From Datnioides undecimradiatus (lineage: Eukaryota > Chordata > Actinopteri > Lobotiformes > Datnioididae), in NCBI GenBank assembly GCA_008933995.1, contig WARS01000014.1, forward strand, positions 3,953,192 through 4,017,191: DNA of 64,000 nt. Direction: 5' to 3'. The notes under the pieces were generated by a model. The model ran no database searches and was not told the origin of the DNA. It saw only the letters and a program-made list of their open reading frames with translations. Made by a program: the position numbers and the translations under genes. Shown here one piece after another: positions 23,601-50,325 of the stretch. Each line of letters begins with the position of its first letter. Position 1 is the first letter of the stretch.

Positions 23601-25006
23601 TTTATTATTACATGGTTTTTTGAATTCCAGTTGGAAACACAGTGCTGCACAGTGTCAGGGTTTGCATAGGTCTGATAAAAAAATAAAACATGGCAGCTGA
23701 CAGGCTGTGTTTCCATATTACAGATAAAACCACGTCATCCCCCCCAAAGCAGTCAAATGGACCAGGGTTTTTAACAGTACCTTATAGTAACACATTCTTT
23801 GTCACTGTCATAAAGCATACAGTCACTTAACATAGTCCACAGGCTTTTAAACATTTTGGTCATAAAGGGGAGTCTAACGGAACCATTTTAGGGACAGTAC
23901 ACATGCTAAATGATTCAAATTCATGCCGCATTTTGGAGATGGTAAACTGATACATTTAATTTGTATTTGTTCTTAATTTGAAATGATTTGAAAAGTTACC
24001 CTGGACAAAGACAACTTCATCACTGATTGTCAGTGACAGAACTATGAATTAAATATGTGTGTGGGTTCGCCTTAAAGTGATAGAACACCCCAAATGGTTA
24101 TGGTATCAAAAACTCACCTCCTGTTGGTTTGAAGGGTCACTTATACTCGTTGGCTCTCTGTGGAAGGAGCCACCTTCAACGCTGTCAGGAGGTGTGTTGT
24201 ATGTGATACCAGTGCTCAAAGTGCAACACCACAACAAAAATACAAAATTATTCAACAATAAAACCTAATAATACTACAAAAAACTGCTACATATCAGACA
24301 TGTATTTCTCATCAGAAGCATATACTTACAGCAAGCATGAAGGGCTTTCACTGGTCTTCATTAGTCCAGTTAAAATCCCATTCCTATTTGCACATAAGAA
24401 GCGTACGCACTTCAACAGTGGCATCTTTTCTTAATATAAGATATCCCTTTTACAGCTTATGCTCTTTAAGAGACACCATGTTTAGTACACAGGCTAAGTT
24501 GTAAACATTCATTTTTTCTTTCATATGAATAAATACTCCCAGATGCAGCGTTTCAACACTGCTGCACACGTGGAACAACTTCCATTAACTTTTTGGATAA
24601 CAGTAACCACAAAAAAGTTCATACAGTTCACATCTCATGGCTTTTTCAAGTCATTATAGCAGACACATTGGGCTAATTTACAAAATGTAAAAAGACTTCA
24701 CAACTAAAACATCCATTGTTGTGATATGTACTATGACCTGCTTTAATTCTATCCTTTTCCCTCATTACACATCCCCACACATTGTCAAGTATCCATCATA
24801 TTACACAGCGCCATGTTTTCTTTGTCAGCTGCTGAAATGAAAAAGAACAAGTTTGAGGCAGTCCATTAGTGGATGGAAGCTGTGGTCTCAAACGTCTCCC
24901 TGAGCTCTTAAGTTCTGAAAATAAGCAGAAGCAAAATAAACAAAAAACCCAGAAGTTGACACGCTGTTTGCATGAATTTCCATTAAAACTAACGCCACTG
25001 AATGAA
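23601..25006 (-). other. adam19: adam19 3'UTR (probable)
   Basis: Downstream of the adam19 stop on the minus strand. The plus-strand TTTATT at 23601-23606 reads AATAAA on the minus strand and is the best poly(A) signal seen, giving about 1.4 kb of 3'UTR. A possible alternative last exon begins at 24914. Confidence 0.45.
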
Positions 25007-40551
<15,545 letters not shown>

Positions 40552-40740
40552 TCTAACAACAACCGGCTCCAAATGTTCAACTGAGACATAAATGTGCAGT
40601 GAACGAGGCGTGAGTGTTTCACATCAGATGCACGAAACGTCGCCGGTGTGACATCGCGATAAACCGCCGCGGCAGCCGCTGCTCCGAATGCTCGTCTCAA
40701 TGAGATGCTGGTAGGACCTCACGCTGAACCCCTCCCCTTC
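40552..40740 (-). promoter_or_regulatory. adam19: adam19 promoter / 5'UTR, CpG-rich
   Basis: Just upstream of ATG 40551, in the 40552-40690 part, are many CpG dinucleotides (CGAAACGTCGCCGG, CATCGCGATAAACCGCCGCG) in an otherwise AT-rich setting. No TATA box is obvious. A long CA run bounds it at 40742-40778. Confidence 0.55.

Positions 40741-40741
<1 letters not shown>

Positions 40742-40778
<37 letters not shown>
40742..40778. repeat. (CA)n microsatellite
   Basis: About eighteen CA units, roughly 190 bp upstream of the adam19 ATG. Confidence 0.97.
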
Positions 40779-40779
<1 letters not shown>

Positions 40780-42150
40780 AGACATTGATAAGCCAGGATA
40801 TGATGGAAAGATGGACGAGTGGGTAGCTGATTGAAATTGGAAAAAGGAAATTGAAAAAGGAAAAATACTCAAAAATGATACCTATACAATTTTTATTTCA
40901 AATGATAAAAAAAGAACTATAACCACAATAGTTAAATTGAACAGGTTTCACTTAGTTGAGGGGGTTGTTTAAGGACTGGGAATGTTTTCTTTCCCAGCAG
41001 TACGTCTTAAAGAGGTACTCCAGTAATTTGCATTGCGCTTCCATCAAATAGGTGGACACAAAAATAGAGAGTGAAATAAAAAAGGAGTGGTTCTCAGCTC
41101 AGAAGATGGATCCTACATTTCCCACCAACGACCAACCTTCGAGTTTTCATCCATTATTCCAAGATGGTTAATCCTGCTGCTAGCCTTGATGTCAAACCAT
41201 TCAAATTGCCATGATTAGCTTCTTCTATCAGTTCTATTGATCTACAATGGATTTTAATTAGCTGTAACGGCTAATGATAGAGGATCCACACTCATGCTGA
41301 CAAGAGTTTGTTGACACTTTGGTTCTTTTCAACAAGCTGGAGTTTGTGTCGCCATCAAAAACTCATGCTATCTCTGAGTGTTACGTGAACGTTTTTCTTA
41401 CTTTGTTGGTTGTAATTGCATTCTCGACGCTGTGATGGGAACATAGCCTAACCAACCAGTAGCCCAACAGGATTAAGTTTAGGCCCCGCATGTAAACACA
41501 TGCAGTCCTTATATAAGTTCACCACTTGCCTCAACACGCTCTGGTTTTTATACACTGACCACATGTTGAGTCACTGTATGTGTTGAATCTGGCAAAAGTC
41601 CAAAGAACTGATCTGCGCTCACAGTTTACATCGTTACGACACAATCACAATGAGTTTTTTTTAGGTCTTACCCAACCAAAAAGCAGCGTGTAAATGTTCA
41701 TTATTCATTTTAGAGATCCAAACAAACAGGTTTTGTTGTCAGAATTTGATCCTAAATGTGAAAAGATGAGTTGAATCCTGGTTACATAACGTACAGTATA
41801 GTCGCTACATGCTTGCAACAAGGTCACCAAACCAAAAATACACTAACAGCCGACAGAAACCGAACCTACTACAGTAACAAAATACAGTAGGCTTCTCCCG
41901 CCTTCAGCTTCCAGCAGCCATTCATACTGAGCCGGTCATTTATAAGCGTGATGATAAATATGCGACAGAGCACATGTCAGGGGGATAGAGTGTACGCAGG
42001 GTGTGTGAGGTATTCTTAGCACTGATGACAGTGCAGGCCTCCGAATCCATTCACATCTCTAAATGGTGTCTTGGCTGCAAAACAAGGCCACTCGTTGCTG
42101 CCAAGGTATTGGTTTCTGCTTTACTCTGCTTATTCCTACCCCAGAAACGC
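40779..42150. other. Intergenic between adam19 and thg1l
   Basis: No gene recognised. The segment 41005-41180 (AAAGAGGTACTCCAGTAATT...TTCCAAGATGG) has the look of a dispersed repeat, but I could not assign it. Confidence 0.5.
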
Positions 42151-42151
42151 C

Positions 42152-42818
42152 CTTTATTACTACAAACTGGAAGTGATATTGACCGCTTTGCAGATCCTGG
42201 ATCATTAAAGTTCAGACATTAAGTGCTCTTCTCTCTGAAAAAAGGATAGAGATTCAAACCACCCCATCTCCATCCAACAAAAACCAAGCAGTGGAACGAG
42301 AGAGAATCATGTCAAACATGCTGAAAGTGATGGTAGTATTATAAATGTCATTCATGATATCAAATGAGGGGATACATTTGGACAAGCAACCTTAGAACAG
42401 GCTAGAGAGGACTGGGCAGATGCCTGAGTCAGTGCGAGAGTTTAAACTATCAAACTGCTGTGCGTGTATGTCCCCGATAACAACTGTTAAAGATTATGAA
42501 ATCATCTGCTCTCTTCTCAAAATGACAGATATTGTTGCGTTACTGAAGAAGAAATCCTTCGGCTAAGAGAACATTATGACAGAAGTTTAATACACGAGGG
42601 TAAGAATGTTTTCCGGTTATGAGAGAGTAATTGTACGATATTAATCAACAAACGCTGCTCAGCCTCAGCCACTTTCGAGAGGTTGTTTGATAAGCAGTCA
42701 TCCATCTGTATCAGTCAACATGAAGCTACTGAATCATCTTTTTTGGGTCCACATCAGCTGTTCTGCTTCGACCTCGATTCAGTGGGTTTTTTTTTCTCCC
42801 ACAGCAGCAAAGGAGCAG
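42152..42818 (-). other. thg1l: thg1l 3'UTR (probable)
   Basis: Plus-strand TTTATT at 42153-42158 is an AATAAA on the minus strand, 660 bp after the stop. No other gene is seen in the interval. Confidence 0.4.
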
Positions 42819-45800
42819 TTAGCAGTTGTTGTCCTCCAGGATGTCCGGATGTTCCTCCCAGAACTGGTTTCCTATAATGTCGCAGTGGTAGTCCTGCACC
42901 CTCCGCTTGCTGCGAGTCACAGCCACCTCCTTCTCCTCTTCATTTGGTAGCTTCATGCGTTTAGTGACAGTTTCATCTTGCTGTACACAAAACATAAAGA
43001 CATGGTTCAATAATTTAGAAAAGACCACTCTCATGTCTCCCTTTTTCATATTTGTCCTTTTTCATATTTAATTCACTTTTTATTTCACTATGGTATGCAG
43101 ATCTTCTAATAGTAACTGGAAGTTGTTATTGGCATTTTACACAGTACAAACAGCACCTGCGGATAATGTAGATGCATACAGGACTCCCTGATCTGAGATA
43201 TCAGCTTCCTAAAACACTGTCAGTTGTGGTGTTTATAGCAAAGTGCAACATTTGCTGTGGATATTTGTCAAGCAAACACGCCATTCAGCTAAGGATGCCC
43301 TGCAGGTCCAAAGAACCATCCAGAGCACAGAGGCTGAGGCTGAACACCTGGGAAAAATTATTCCTGAATATTCCTGACAAAAGAGCCATTGATGAGACAG
43401 GTGAGGTTTAAGTGGGTGTGATGTGACAGATTTAGAGCCCACAGATATCTAACAAGTGAATGTCTCTGTTGTAATCGTGCAAACTCAAACCCTTTCAGGC
43501 AACTCACCTTTTCCCAGATGAGAATGGTGCCTTTCCTGTGGAGGGCAGATTCATTGTTGTAGTTGATATCAAACTCAGAGAACAGGATCTCATTTTTGTC
43601 TGCAGCTAACGTTCCCTGGAGAGAGACGTAACACTGTTAAAAATATGCATGAAACCACCATCCTCTACTTTACTGTGGTCTGCTGGGGGAGCAGCATCAG
43701 TGCCAGGGACGCCAGCAGGATCAACAAATTGATTCTCAAGGCTGGTCAGGTTGTGGGACGTGATCTGGAGGAATCAGTGAGGAACAGGAGGTCACCGAAC
43801 AAACAATCTTGGACAATCCATCCCACCCGCTCCATGACACACTACAGAGACAGCGGAGCTTTTTTTCCAAACAGGCTGATTCAGCTCCGCTGTCACAAAC
43901 AGCGGTTCAAAAAGTTATTTCTACCATTTGTCATAAAACTGTACAACAGCTCACCTCTGTGTGACAGATGATGACACTGATCTCCATCTTCACCTGTTCA
44001 CTTTATACACCTGCAGTTCCTTCTGCCTGAACATTGTTCAATTTTGCACCTCTTGTTTTCTTACACTTATTTATGTACATATTATAGTTCTATATTCTAT
44101 TTTTATCTTTATCTTATTTAGGTTTTTATCTTTTGTTCTATTTTATGTTATTACGGTTAGTGCTGCTGCAATAACAAAATTTCCCTCAGGGGATTAATAA
44201 AGTACTTCTGTTCTATTAACAACATACTAATAACAACACCACCACTAACTGGATCTACTATTTCTGTGTTTGAGTAACACTGACATAAAAGGACAATGAT
44301 CTGGGTGTTTTTTGTATTTCCTAAGAAAAGGAAGCACAAAGGTTTGATGGGTTGCGAATGACTCATGTTGCCCAAACATGCAGCCAGAATAGACATTTCC
44401 ACAACTCATCAGCTGTCATCACGTCATCAGAGTTTCCCTCGCAGCCCACTAGAGAATGAAGTGACTTCCAGAGAACAGCTGTGTCAGTCAGAGACAGCTG
44501 CCGCAAACAGAGACAGACCTGATGTCCTGTAGAAAACCGTTATCTCGTCTGTTCAATTAGATGCATGCATATGTTTTGATCATCACATCCTAATCTGTGG
44601 TGTTACAAGCCACATGAAGTATGTTTCCATCTCAAATGACAATAAACAAAGACAATAATGTCAAACCACATACAAATGGTGGGCCAATTACATGCACACA
44701 CAATTGTGCACGTAGCTGCATCAAGAACCATGTCTTCTTGGTAGCATAACGACTTCTTATAATCAAAACAGTTACCTAAGTTAACAGTTTAATCACAAAA
44801 CACACAAGAACCCATGCAGATACATGCTCTGATGTTAGAAGTCACTGTTTTGCATAATAAAATGTAAAAAGATAGATATAATGTCAAGTCATCAAGTCAT
44901 CAGCTCCTAAAACAGGCATGGGCAAACTACGGCCCCCGGGCCACATACGGCCCTTTGGGCTTTTTAATCTGGCCCGCCGAATATTTGTACAGAATTGTCC
45001 AAATCATAGTTGAGACTACATTCATTTAACCTTTTCCTGCAATACCCGGCGTTTCAGTTGACTCCACCAAGTGGCACATTGACACATTGACTTGACTTTG
45101 CTGGAGTCCTGGCTATTCTCTCTACTTTTACTTTGCCACTGCTTTGAACCCATCTGCAACGATGAGTGGACCAAAAAAAAAGAAAAGTCAGTGAGCGCTG
45201 AGTGTTTAACAAGTAATGGACAACTAAATATGTTTTCGCCGAAGTCCGATCAAAGGCTATATGTCTTATTTGCAAAGAAACCGTTGTGGTTTTCAAAGAA
45301 TGCAACATCAGCCGTCACTTTTCCACCAAGCATGCCGATTACGCTAGCAACCAGTCAACACAAGAACAGGCGGCTACAAACTACCATTCAAGAGTCAAGC
45401 ACGAAGGCAAGTTATTTGCTGGCATTCAAACTAGCAAAGACCAGCCATATATATATGTATATATCCATGTAATATACTGGTATATTAGTTCACACAATGA
45501 TCCCTTGGTATGGGTCAACAGATCATCTCTTGTTCTAATTCTGGTTTTTGTAAAAGATAACAAGAAAGAAGTAGTGGTATTACCCTTTGATATCATTGCA
45601 CTTGCATAAATACATACATATTAATTAACTTTAATTGATTAACTCAAGATTGTGTTTCTCTCTCACCTTTAAGCGATCATCAGCCTGTGCTGTGGTGAGT
45701 CCCCCTTTTTGTACTAATGTCCAAAACACTGTGTTGTACAAATTATTAATGTGACCTGAAACACACAAGAACATGTTCAGTGTGACGTCTTTGGCAGGAG

Positions 45801-46601
45801 TCAGTTTAATGAACAAATTCATCCAAACGGTCCAATGTGTGAATCGTTTAAGGCACATTATGTACTTACAATCTGCTTGCCTCCAGCTGAGGTAGTCTCT
45901 GAGGTTACGGTTGCTAGGATACAGGACTACGCGCCCATCAAAGCCTGGGGGGTACAAGAGGGGCTGGTCTCCAAAAAACTCCTTCCAGTAAAACACGTAA
46001 GAGGAGGAGAACTGTGAGACCACATGGGTCATGAGCTTACTGCCAGAGAAGAAAGACAGTGAAATGAGTGAAAAGATGCTGAGCATAACATTTGTCTACA
46101 GCACTGCAGAGGCAACCTACCTGCCTCTCCTCTTAAACAAGTTGGAGGTCCTCTTGAAAACAAAGCTGAACTCATCACTTTGACCATAAGCAATGATTAT
46201 ATCCTCCAGTTCACCCATGACAGAGCGTGCACTCCGGGTCATCAGGCCCAAGGCCCTGTTATCATTGGGCTTTGTGAACTTGTGCTGCTCTGCAAACCTG
46301 AAACAAAATGTAGCAACACCATGGCTTCATATGGTGTGTCAACCCAGTGACTTACATCAACACTCTTGTCTATAGTAAGATGACAAACTTGTGGCTCGGA
46401 AACTCACTTGTGGAAATTGCGCCCATCCAATCTCACAACGATGTAGCAGTTTCGCAGACAAGTGTCGTCTATTTCAAAGTTGCGGACATACTCAAACTTG
46501 CTCTTTGCCATGCTGCTGGAACTAATAAAAAGACGGGCCAGGGGTTTGACAACACAAGACTGGATACCTCCACCAAATCTGCGGGCCGTCCCAATCAGCA
46601 T
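42819..46601 (-). CDS. thg1l: tRNA-histidine guanylyltransferase
   Basis: Adds the extra 5' guanosine (G-1) to tRNA-His, the identity mark read by histidyl-tRNA synthetase; Thg1-family enzymes polymerise 3' to 5'. Exons in transcript order: 46408-46601, 46121-46297, 45870-46039, 45667-45755, 43508-43615, 42819-42980. Total 900 bp, 299 aa, close to human THG1L. The metal-binding carboxylates are visible: D59 in [11 protein letters not shown] and D106-E107 in [47 protein letters not shown] and [14 protein letters not shown] are family blocks. ATG 46601 gives a 30-residue Arg-containing leader that could target mitochondria. An inner ATG (46511, MAKSKFEYV) gives the form numbered D29/D76/E77. 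A strong acceptor at 46612 implies an upstream noncoding exon. Minus-strand exon blocks flank transposon debris in intron 43616-45666. Confidence 0.95.
42981..43507 (-). other. Last thg1l intron
   Basis: Intron between the exons ending LIWEK and starting QDETVTKR; no feature seen. Confidence 0.85.
43640..44217 (+). mobile_element. 3' end of an L2/Rex1-like non-LTR retrotransposon
   Basis: The plus-strand frame from 43645 reads [20 protein letters not shown], later [40 protein letters not shown] and [11 protein letters not shown]. This is the typical C-terminal end of the reverse-transcriptase polyprotein of fish LINEs. It is followed by a T-rich tail and AATTTCCCTCAGGGGATTAATAAAGTA, typical of the 3' end. 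Only the last 110 or so codons remain, as expected from 5' truncation. It lies antisense in a thg1l intron. Confidence 0.8.
44924..45450 (+). mobile_element. 5' fragment of a hAT (Charlie-like) DNA transposon with broken BED-finger transposase
   Basis: The terminal motif CAGGCATGGGCAAACTACGG, followed by CCCCCGGGCC, is a hAT-Charlie type end. About 240 bp inside, ATG 45162 starts MSGPKKKKS and then stops. Another frame gives [20 protein letters not shown] (BED zinc-finger second half with the His pair), and a further frame gives [16 protein letters not shown]. At least two frame shifts separate these blocks. The catalytic domain and the right-hand terminus are absent, and the fragment ends in an (AT) stretch. 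It is a dead relic in a thg1l intron. Confidence 0.8.
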
Positions 46602-46611
46602 AAGGGTGCCC

Positions 46612-47290
46612 CTGAAAAGAAGAATTAATAAGCAAATAGACTATAAGGAAGACAGCACATGCCAAGGATGAATGGAGAGGTAGTATTGGGCAAAACAGGG
46701 GGACTACTTTAATTCGACGTCAAAACCAGTTCAAATGGGCATGCAACTTACGACATTATTACGAAATAACTGGCATTACATGTTCGTCCGCCCTGCTATA
46801 ACATCAATTATTACTTACACTTTGATGTCATGTGAGGTATTTACTCTCTGCGACCACAATAACCAGCAGGTTAGCTACTTCATACAAACCCGTTGACTTC
46901 ACGCGCTGATATTTTGTTAATTACACAAACATTGATAATTTTAGTAGTTTTAGTTAGGCAATAAAATTTGATTTTAATTATCTACATTTATTCCGAAGCA
47001 GTCGTCTGCTCACACACGTTGGTTTGTGTACAGTCCGTCGATAAATTCTGTCGTAGTTGTATCGCGGACAGGTCGTGCAGAAGTTCCGGTGCACGAGCCT
47101 GAACGCAACAAATTTTAAAAAGTGACTCGTTGTTCTCATTGTGGTCGCCCTCTTCGACATTTCACCATCATAAAAATATAGCAATTTATTCTTGTAATGA
47201 TGCAAGGGATAGTCTGCTAAAGCGAGCAGATTTACAGGAAGCTACACAACATAATCTGTGTTTCAACGCCATCTTGTGGTAATGTTAGGA
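46612..47290 (-). other. thg1l: thg1l 5' noncoding exon/intron region
   Basis: TTCTTCTTTTCAG before 46611 is a strong acceptor, so transcription must begin further up. A minus-strand ORF of 75 codons (46978-47205) is basic but unrecognised. The first exon could not be delimited; its 5' end is probably near the YY1-like motif at 47267-47280. Confidence 0.5.
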
Positions 47291-47605
47291 AGTGCAGCCA
47301 AATATCGTGTATGACGTAGAGATTACGGAAGGACGTTGTAAGGAACTTGTCCAATCGGAGAATAGTCTCTTTACTAATGGGTTTTGTCAGGTTTATTATC
47401 TCTACTACAAATTACGACGATAACATTTGGATAACCATACCAAAAATTAATTCTGCCGTCAGTGCATTGCACGGCGTGACTGACATGTCAATGATGTGTC
47501 GTGTCTCTGAAAAAGGCGCTGAGTTAAAACTAAGCTAAAACCTCCGACTGCAGTTTTCCCAGGATTCCTTGCGCCACCGTGTGCTCATCTGCGGTTGTTT
47601 CAAAC
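47206..47605. promoter_or_regulatory. Divergent thg1l/lsm11 promoter
   Basis: About 0.3-0.4 kb separates the presumed minus-strand thg1l start from the plus-strand lsm11 ATG (47606). Visible sites: YY1/CTCF-like CAAGATGGCG on the minus strand (47268-47277), ETS-like AGGAAGTG (47287) and ACGGAAGGAC (47326), CRE-like TGACGTAG (47312), CCAAT (47351-47355) and a ZNF143/STAF-like TTCCCAGGATTCCTTGCG (47556-47573). There is no TATA box. This is a typical housekeeping bidirectional promoter. Confidence 0.65.
47556..47573 (+). promoter_or_regulatory. ZNF143/STAF-like site upstream of lsm11
   Basis: Two mismatches against the 18-base consensus YTCCCANMRTGCNNYRCG, located 33 bp before the lsm11 ATG. 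Confidence 0.4.
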
Positions 47606-50082
47606 ATGGAGGAGAGGGAAAGGGAAAATGTTAAAGCAGACAGTAAAGAAGCTGCAACTGCATCTTGTTCGAAGACGCAGTCGGTGCCGGGGCATGGACC
47701 GGAGGCAGCCGGTTCGGCCGGGGACGATGACGCAGCCAAAATAGATGTGTGCTCCGATAAGTTCGACCCACTCCTGGCCTTGTACTCGCCGACTGTACCA
47801 CTTCCTTATCCCAATATCAAATGCTTTAACAATGTGTCAGAGTACGAAAGCTTCCTGAAGGGCGGCCGGGGCAGAGCCAAACAGGAGAATGTGGAGAAAA
47901 GGAGGCTGAAGGCGATGAAAGGGGTGGTGGACCCGGAGCGCATCGAGAGGCTGAAGAAGCTCATGGTGAACAACACGGTGCGAGAGTCCGAGGAGGGGGA
48001 GAGCAGCGGCGCACCGCGCAGGAGGAGGGGGCAGAAACCCCAGAAAAATGTCCTGACAAGGATGCCCTGTAGGTCCAATACACACCAGAACATCATGAAC
48101 TTAGTTTCATGGCTTTGCTGTTGTCCAGTGAACATTTGGGATCAAGCTATAAGTTGCTACAAGGTTTCACAGTGCATCTCATGTAATAAGTATTGATTCC
48201 TTTCTACAATGTTTCTATAACAGTCTGATTGATACCCGGCGTCCTTCCTGACCTTTGAAGTCGGTATTTGAAGGATAGTGTAATGACAGTAGATTTGCAA
48301 TCCTACTTTTCAAATGGGAAAACCCTTTCACACATGGTATCTGAGCTAATGTTACCATTAAGCCGTTGAACTATTTTGTTCATAATATTGAGGAACAGCC
48401 CTTAAACAAACAAATTGCTTAGAGAAATGATTATCAATTCTAGTACAAATACATTTCTGTCTCATTTGTTTGTAGAAGACCCCCTTTGCTCCACTTCGTA
48501 TGCCACTGGAACAAAAATGAGCGTGTCTGAAATGTGTCAGCAACTAGTGAGGTGTTGGTACTACAAGCCTTCACAACAGGTTTATGCTCTCTGGTGCAGT
48601 TTTTCAAGTCTCTGTGTCTCCACTGGAGGAACGAACACAGTCCTTCCAAAAGTCACCAGTGACGTGGTGTTGGAAGCATCGGCTAACATGTCGGTGTAAT
48701 AGTTCCCATCTGCGTAATCAACAGTTCCCATCGTACAGATCAACAAACTGAGTGATCTCTCGGGTTCCCTTGTGTTAATAAAAATCAAATTCAGGAGCAG
48801 CTCTTGTGTGTTTGGCATCATTTTGTGCTTCAGGTGAATTCTTCCTAAAAGTTATTGTTTTGTGGAGACAGTTGTGTGATCCATTTGTCATGTGTTCTCA
48901 GTATGTAAAGGAAGTCCGCTGGGGGAGCTGTACCGATGCGTTCAGGAGAGAATAAGGGTTAAAGTTCACATCAGGACCTTCAAGGGACTGAGGGGAGTGT
49001 GCTCTGGCTTCGTCGTGGCCTTCGACAAGTTCTGGAACATGGTGAGCTCTCCCACTTGTGTTCGCTGGTTGGTTCTCTGCCATGTGGTGAATCTGAAATG
49101 TGTTTTTATTTCTCTTTCTCAGGCAATGGTTGATGTAGATGAGACGTACAGAGAGCCCCTGCTGGGAGAGGCATTCTACCACGAGAAGGCCCTCACTATT
49201 TCACGGGTATGCAGTAACTTTTCATTGTATATCTGTCTGTAACTTCATACTCAGCGATGGTAAAAGATCTGTGAGATTTCCCTCGTTTGTCTTGGCGGCA
49301 CAGTAACGGTAACAGTACCCTGCTGAACACTGAAAGTGTGCTACTTGTTTCCTTACTCCCCGAAATATGTAAAACTGATCTGCTGACATAAAAGGGCAAA
49401 AAAATTCTATTGTCTTATTTTGTTGACACATTTTTGAAACAAAACTAGAAGCTGCCTGTGTTTTGCCGGTTTAACACTTTAATTTGAGCCAGCAGCAGTA
49501 GGAAATGTGTTTGCAGTAACTTATTACAGCTCTGATAGTAAACTGGGAGACTGTCATCAGTGAGATAAAATTACAACCAGTAATGCTGGATTGCATCATT
49601 AATCACTATAAATCCCTCATACTGTAGTTAGGTAATCGCACATGGGAATTAATTACAGAACGTAACTGTGTTGAATGGTTAAAGTGGGCCATAAATGAAC
49701 CAAAATGGTATTTCATTTCAGCTCAGTTTAATCTACAAATATTAATGTGACCAAAATCTCTCTGCAGCTCTTTGAGAAATTAAAACTCCAGGAGCACTCG
49801 GGCGGTGATGAGCCGCCAAAGAAGCACAGGACCCCGGAAACAGGAGGAAAGCATCAGCCAGCTCACCTTACTAGCAGGAGAGAGCAGAGCAGTACAGAGT
49901 CCAGTCTGTCAGACACTGTTAAAACCAAACAGGATAAACACCAAGTCCCCCTGAAGGCCCAGGGACCAGAGGTCTGTCAGAAGAAAGACTCCCAGATGTA
50001 CAGCAAGGTCCAGACGCGCCACATCAACCAACTTTTCATCCGGGGAGAGAATGTCATCCTGGTCAACCCACAGCCACTCTGA
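47606..50082 (+). CDS. lsm11: U7 snRNP-specific Sm-like protein LSM11
   Basis: Together with LSM10 it replaces SmD1/SmD2 in the ring on U7 snRNA, which directs 3' cleavage of replication-dependent histone pre-mRNAs. Exons: 47606-48068, 48902-49041, 49123-49206, 49768-50082. Total 1002 bp, 333 aa, all in phase. The N-terminal extension has [20 protein letters not shown] and [12 protein letters not shown] (residues 51-84), the conserved part known to contact FLASH. The Sm1 motif spans [20 protein letters not shown] and AFDKFWNM. The charged spacer (residues 230-315) is poorly conserved. The Sm2 motif [16 protein letters not shown] is near the C-terminus. The protein starts MEERER, as in human. 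It is transcribed away from thg1l. Human LSM11 is about 360 aa; the difference lies in the N-terminal and spacer low-complexity parts. Confidence 0.95.
48069..48901 (+). other. lsm11 intron 1
   Basis: Donor T/GTAGGT and acceptor TTCTCAG; splitting a Leu codon gives [12 protein letters not shown]. No other feature seen. Confidence 0.9.
49207..49767 (+). other. lsm11 intron 3
   Basis: Between the exons ending ALTISR and starting [10 protein letters not shown]-rich, no feature seen. Confidence 0.9.
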
Positions 50083-50325
50083 TTTCGGGTTTCTGTTTGA
50101 TATATGTACCCTGGATAAAAACAGTCAGTGCAGCTGGTGTTGTATTTTACTCTGAACATCTGTAATGACAGGTGTGAGAGACTTTAGTGAACTGCTACAG
50201 AGACATGCTCTGCTTAGATTCAGAGGAATCAAACAAGGACTGTTGTTGTATCATATTGATATGGAAGTTTTTCTCACCAGAGAAGTTGTCTTGATTTTGA
50301 GGAATAAAAGCTTCTCAGTGTTAAT
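50083..50325 (+). other. lsm11: lsm11 3'UTR with poly(A) signal
   Basis: AATAAA at 50303-50308, about 220 bp after the TGA stop, followed by TGTTAATCAG and TTTTTTTC stretches. Confidence 0.6.

Noticed and set aside
43645-43971. Independent protein gene in the thg1l intron
   Set aside because: The residues are the C-terminal end of a LINE polyprotein, followed by the typical LINE tail.
45092-45609. Functional BED-finger gene
   Set aside because: The reading frame is broken at least twice and the catalytic region is absent; it is a transposon fragment.
46978-47205. 75-codon basic minus-strand ORF between thg1l and lsm11
   Set aside because: Probably part of the thg1l 5' noncoding region; no known family. 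Cannot be fully excluded as an upstream ORF.
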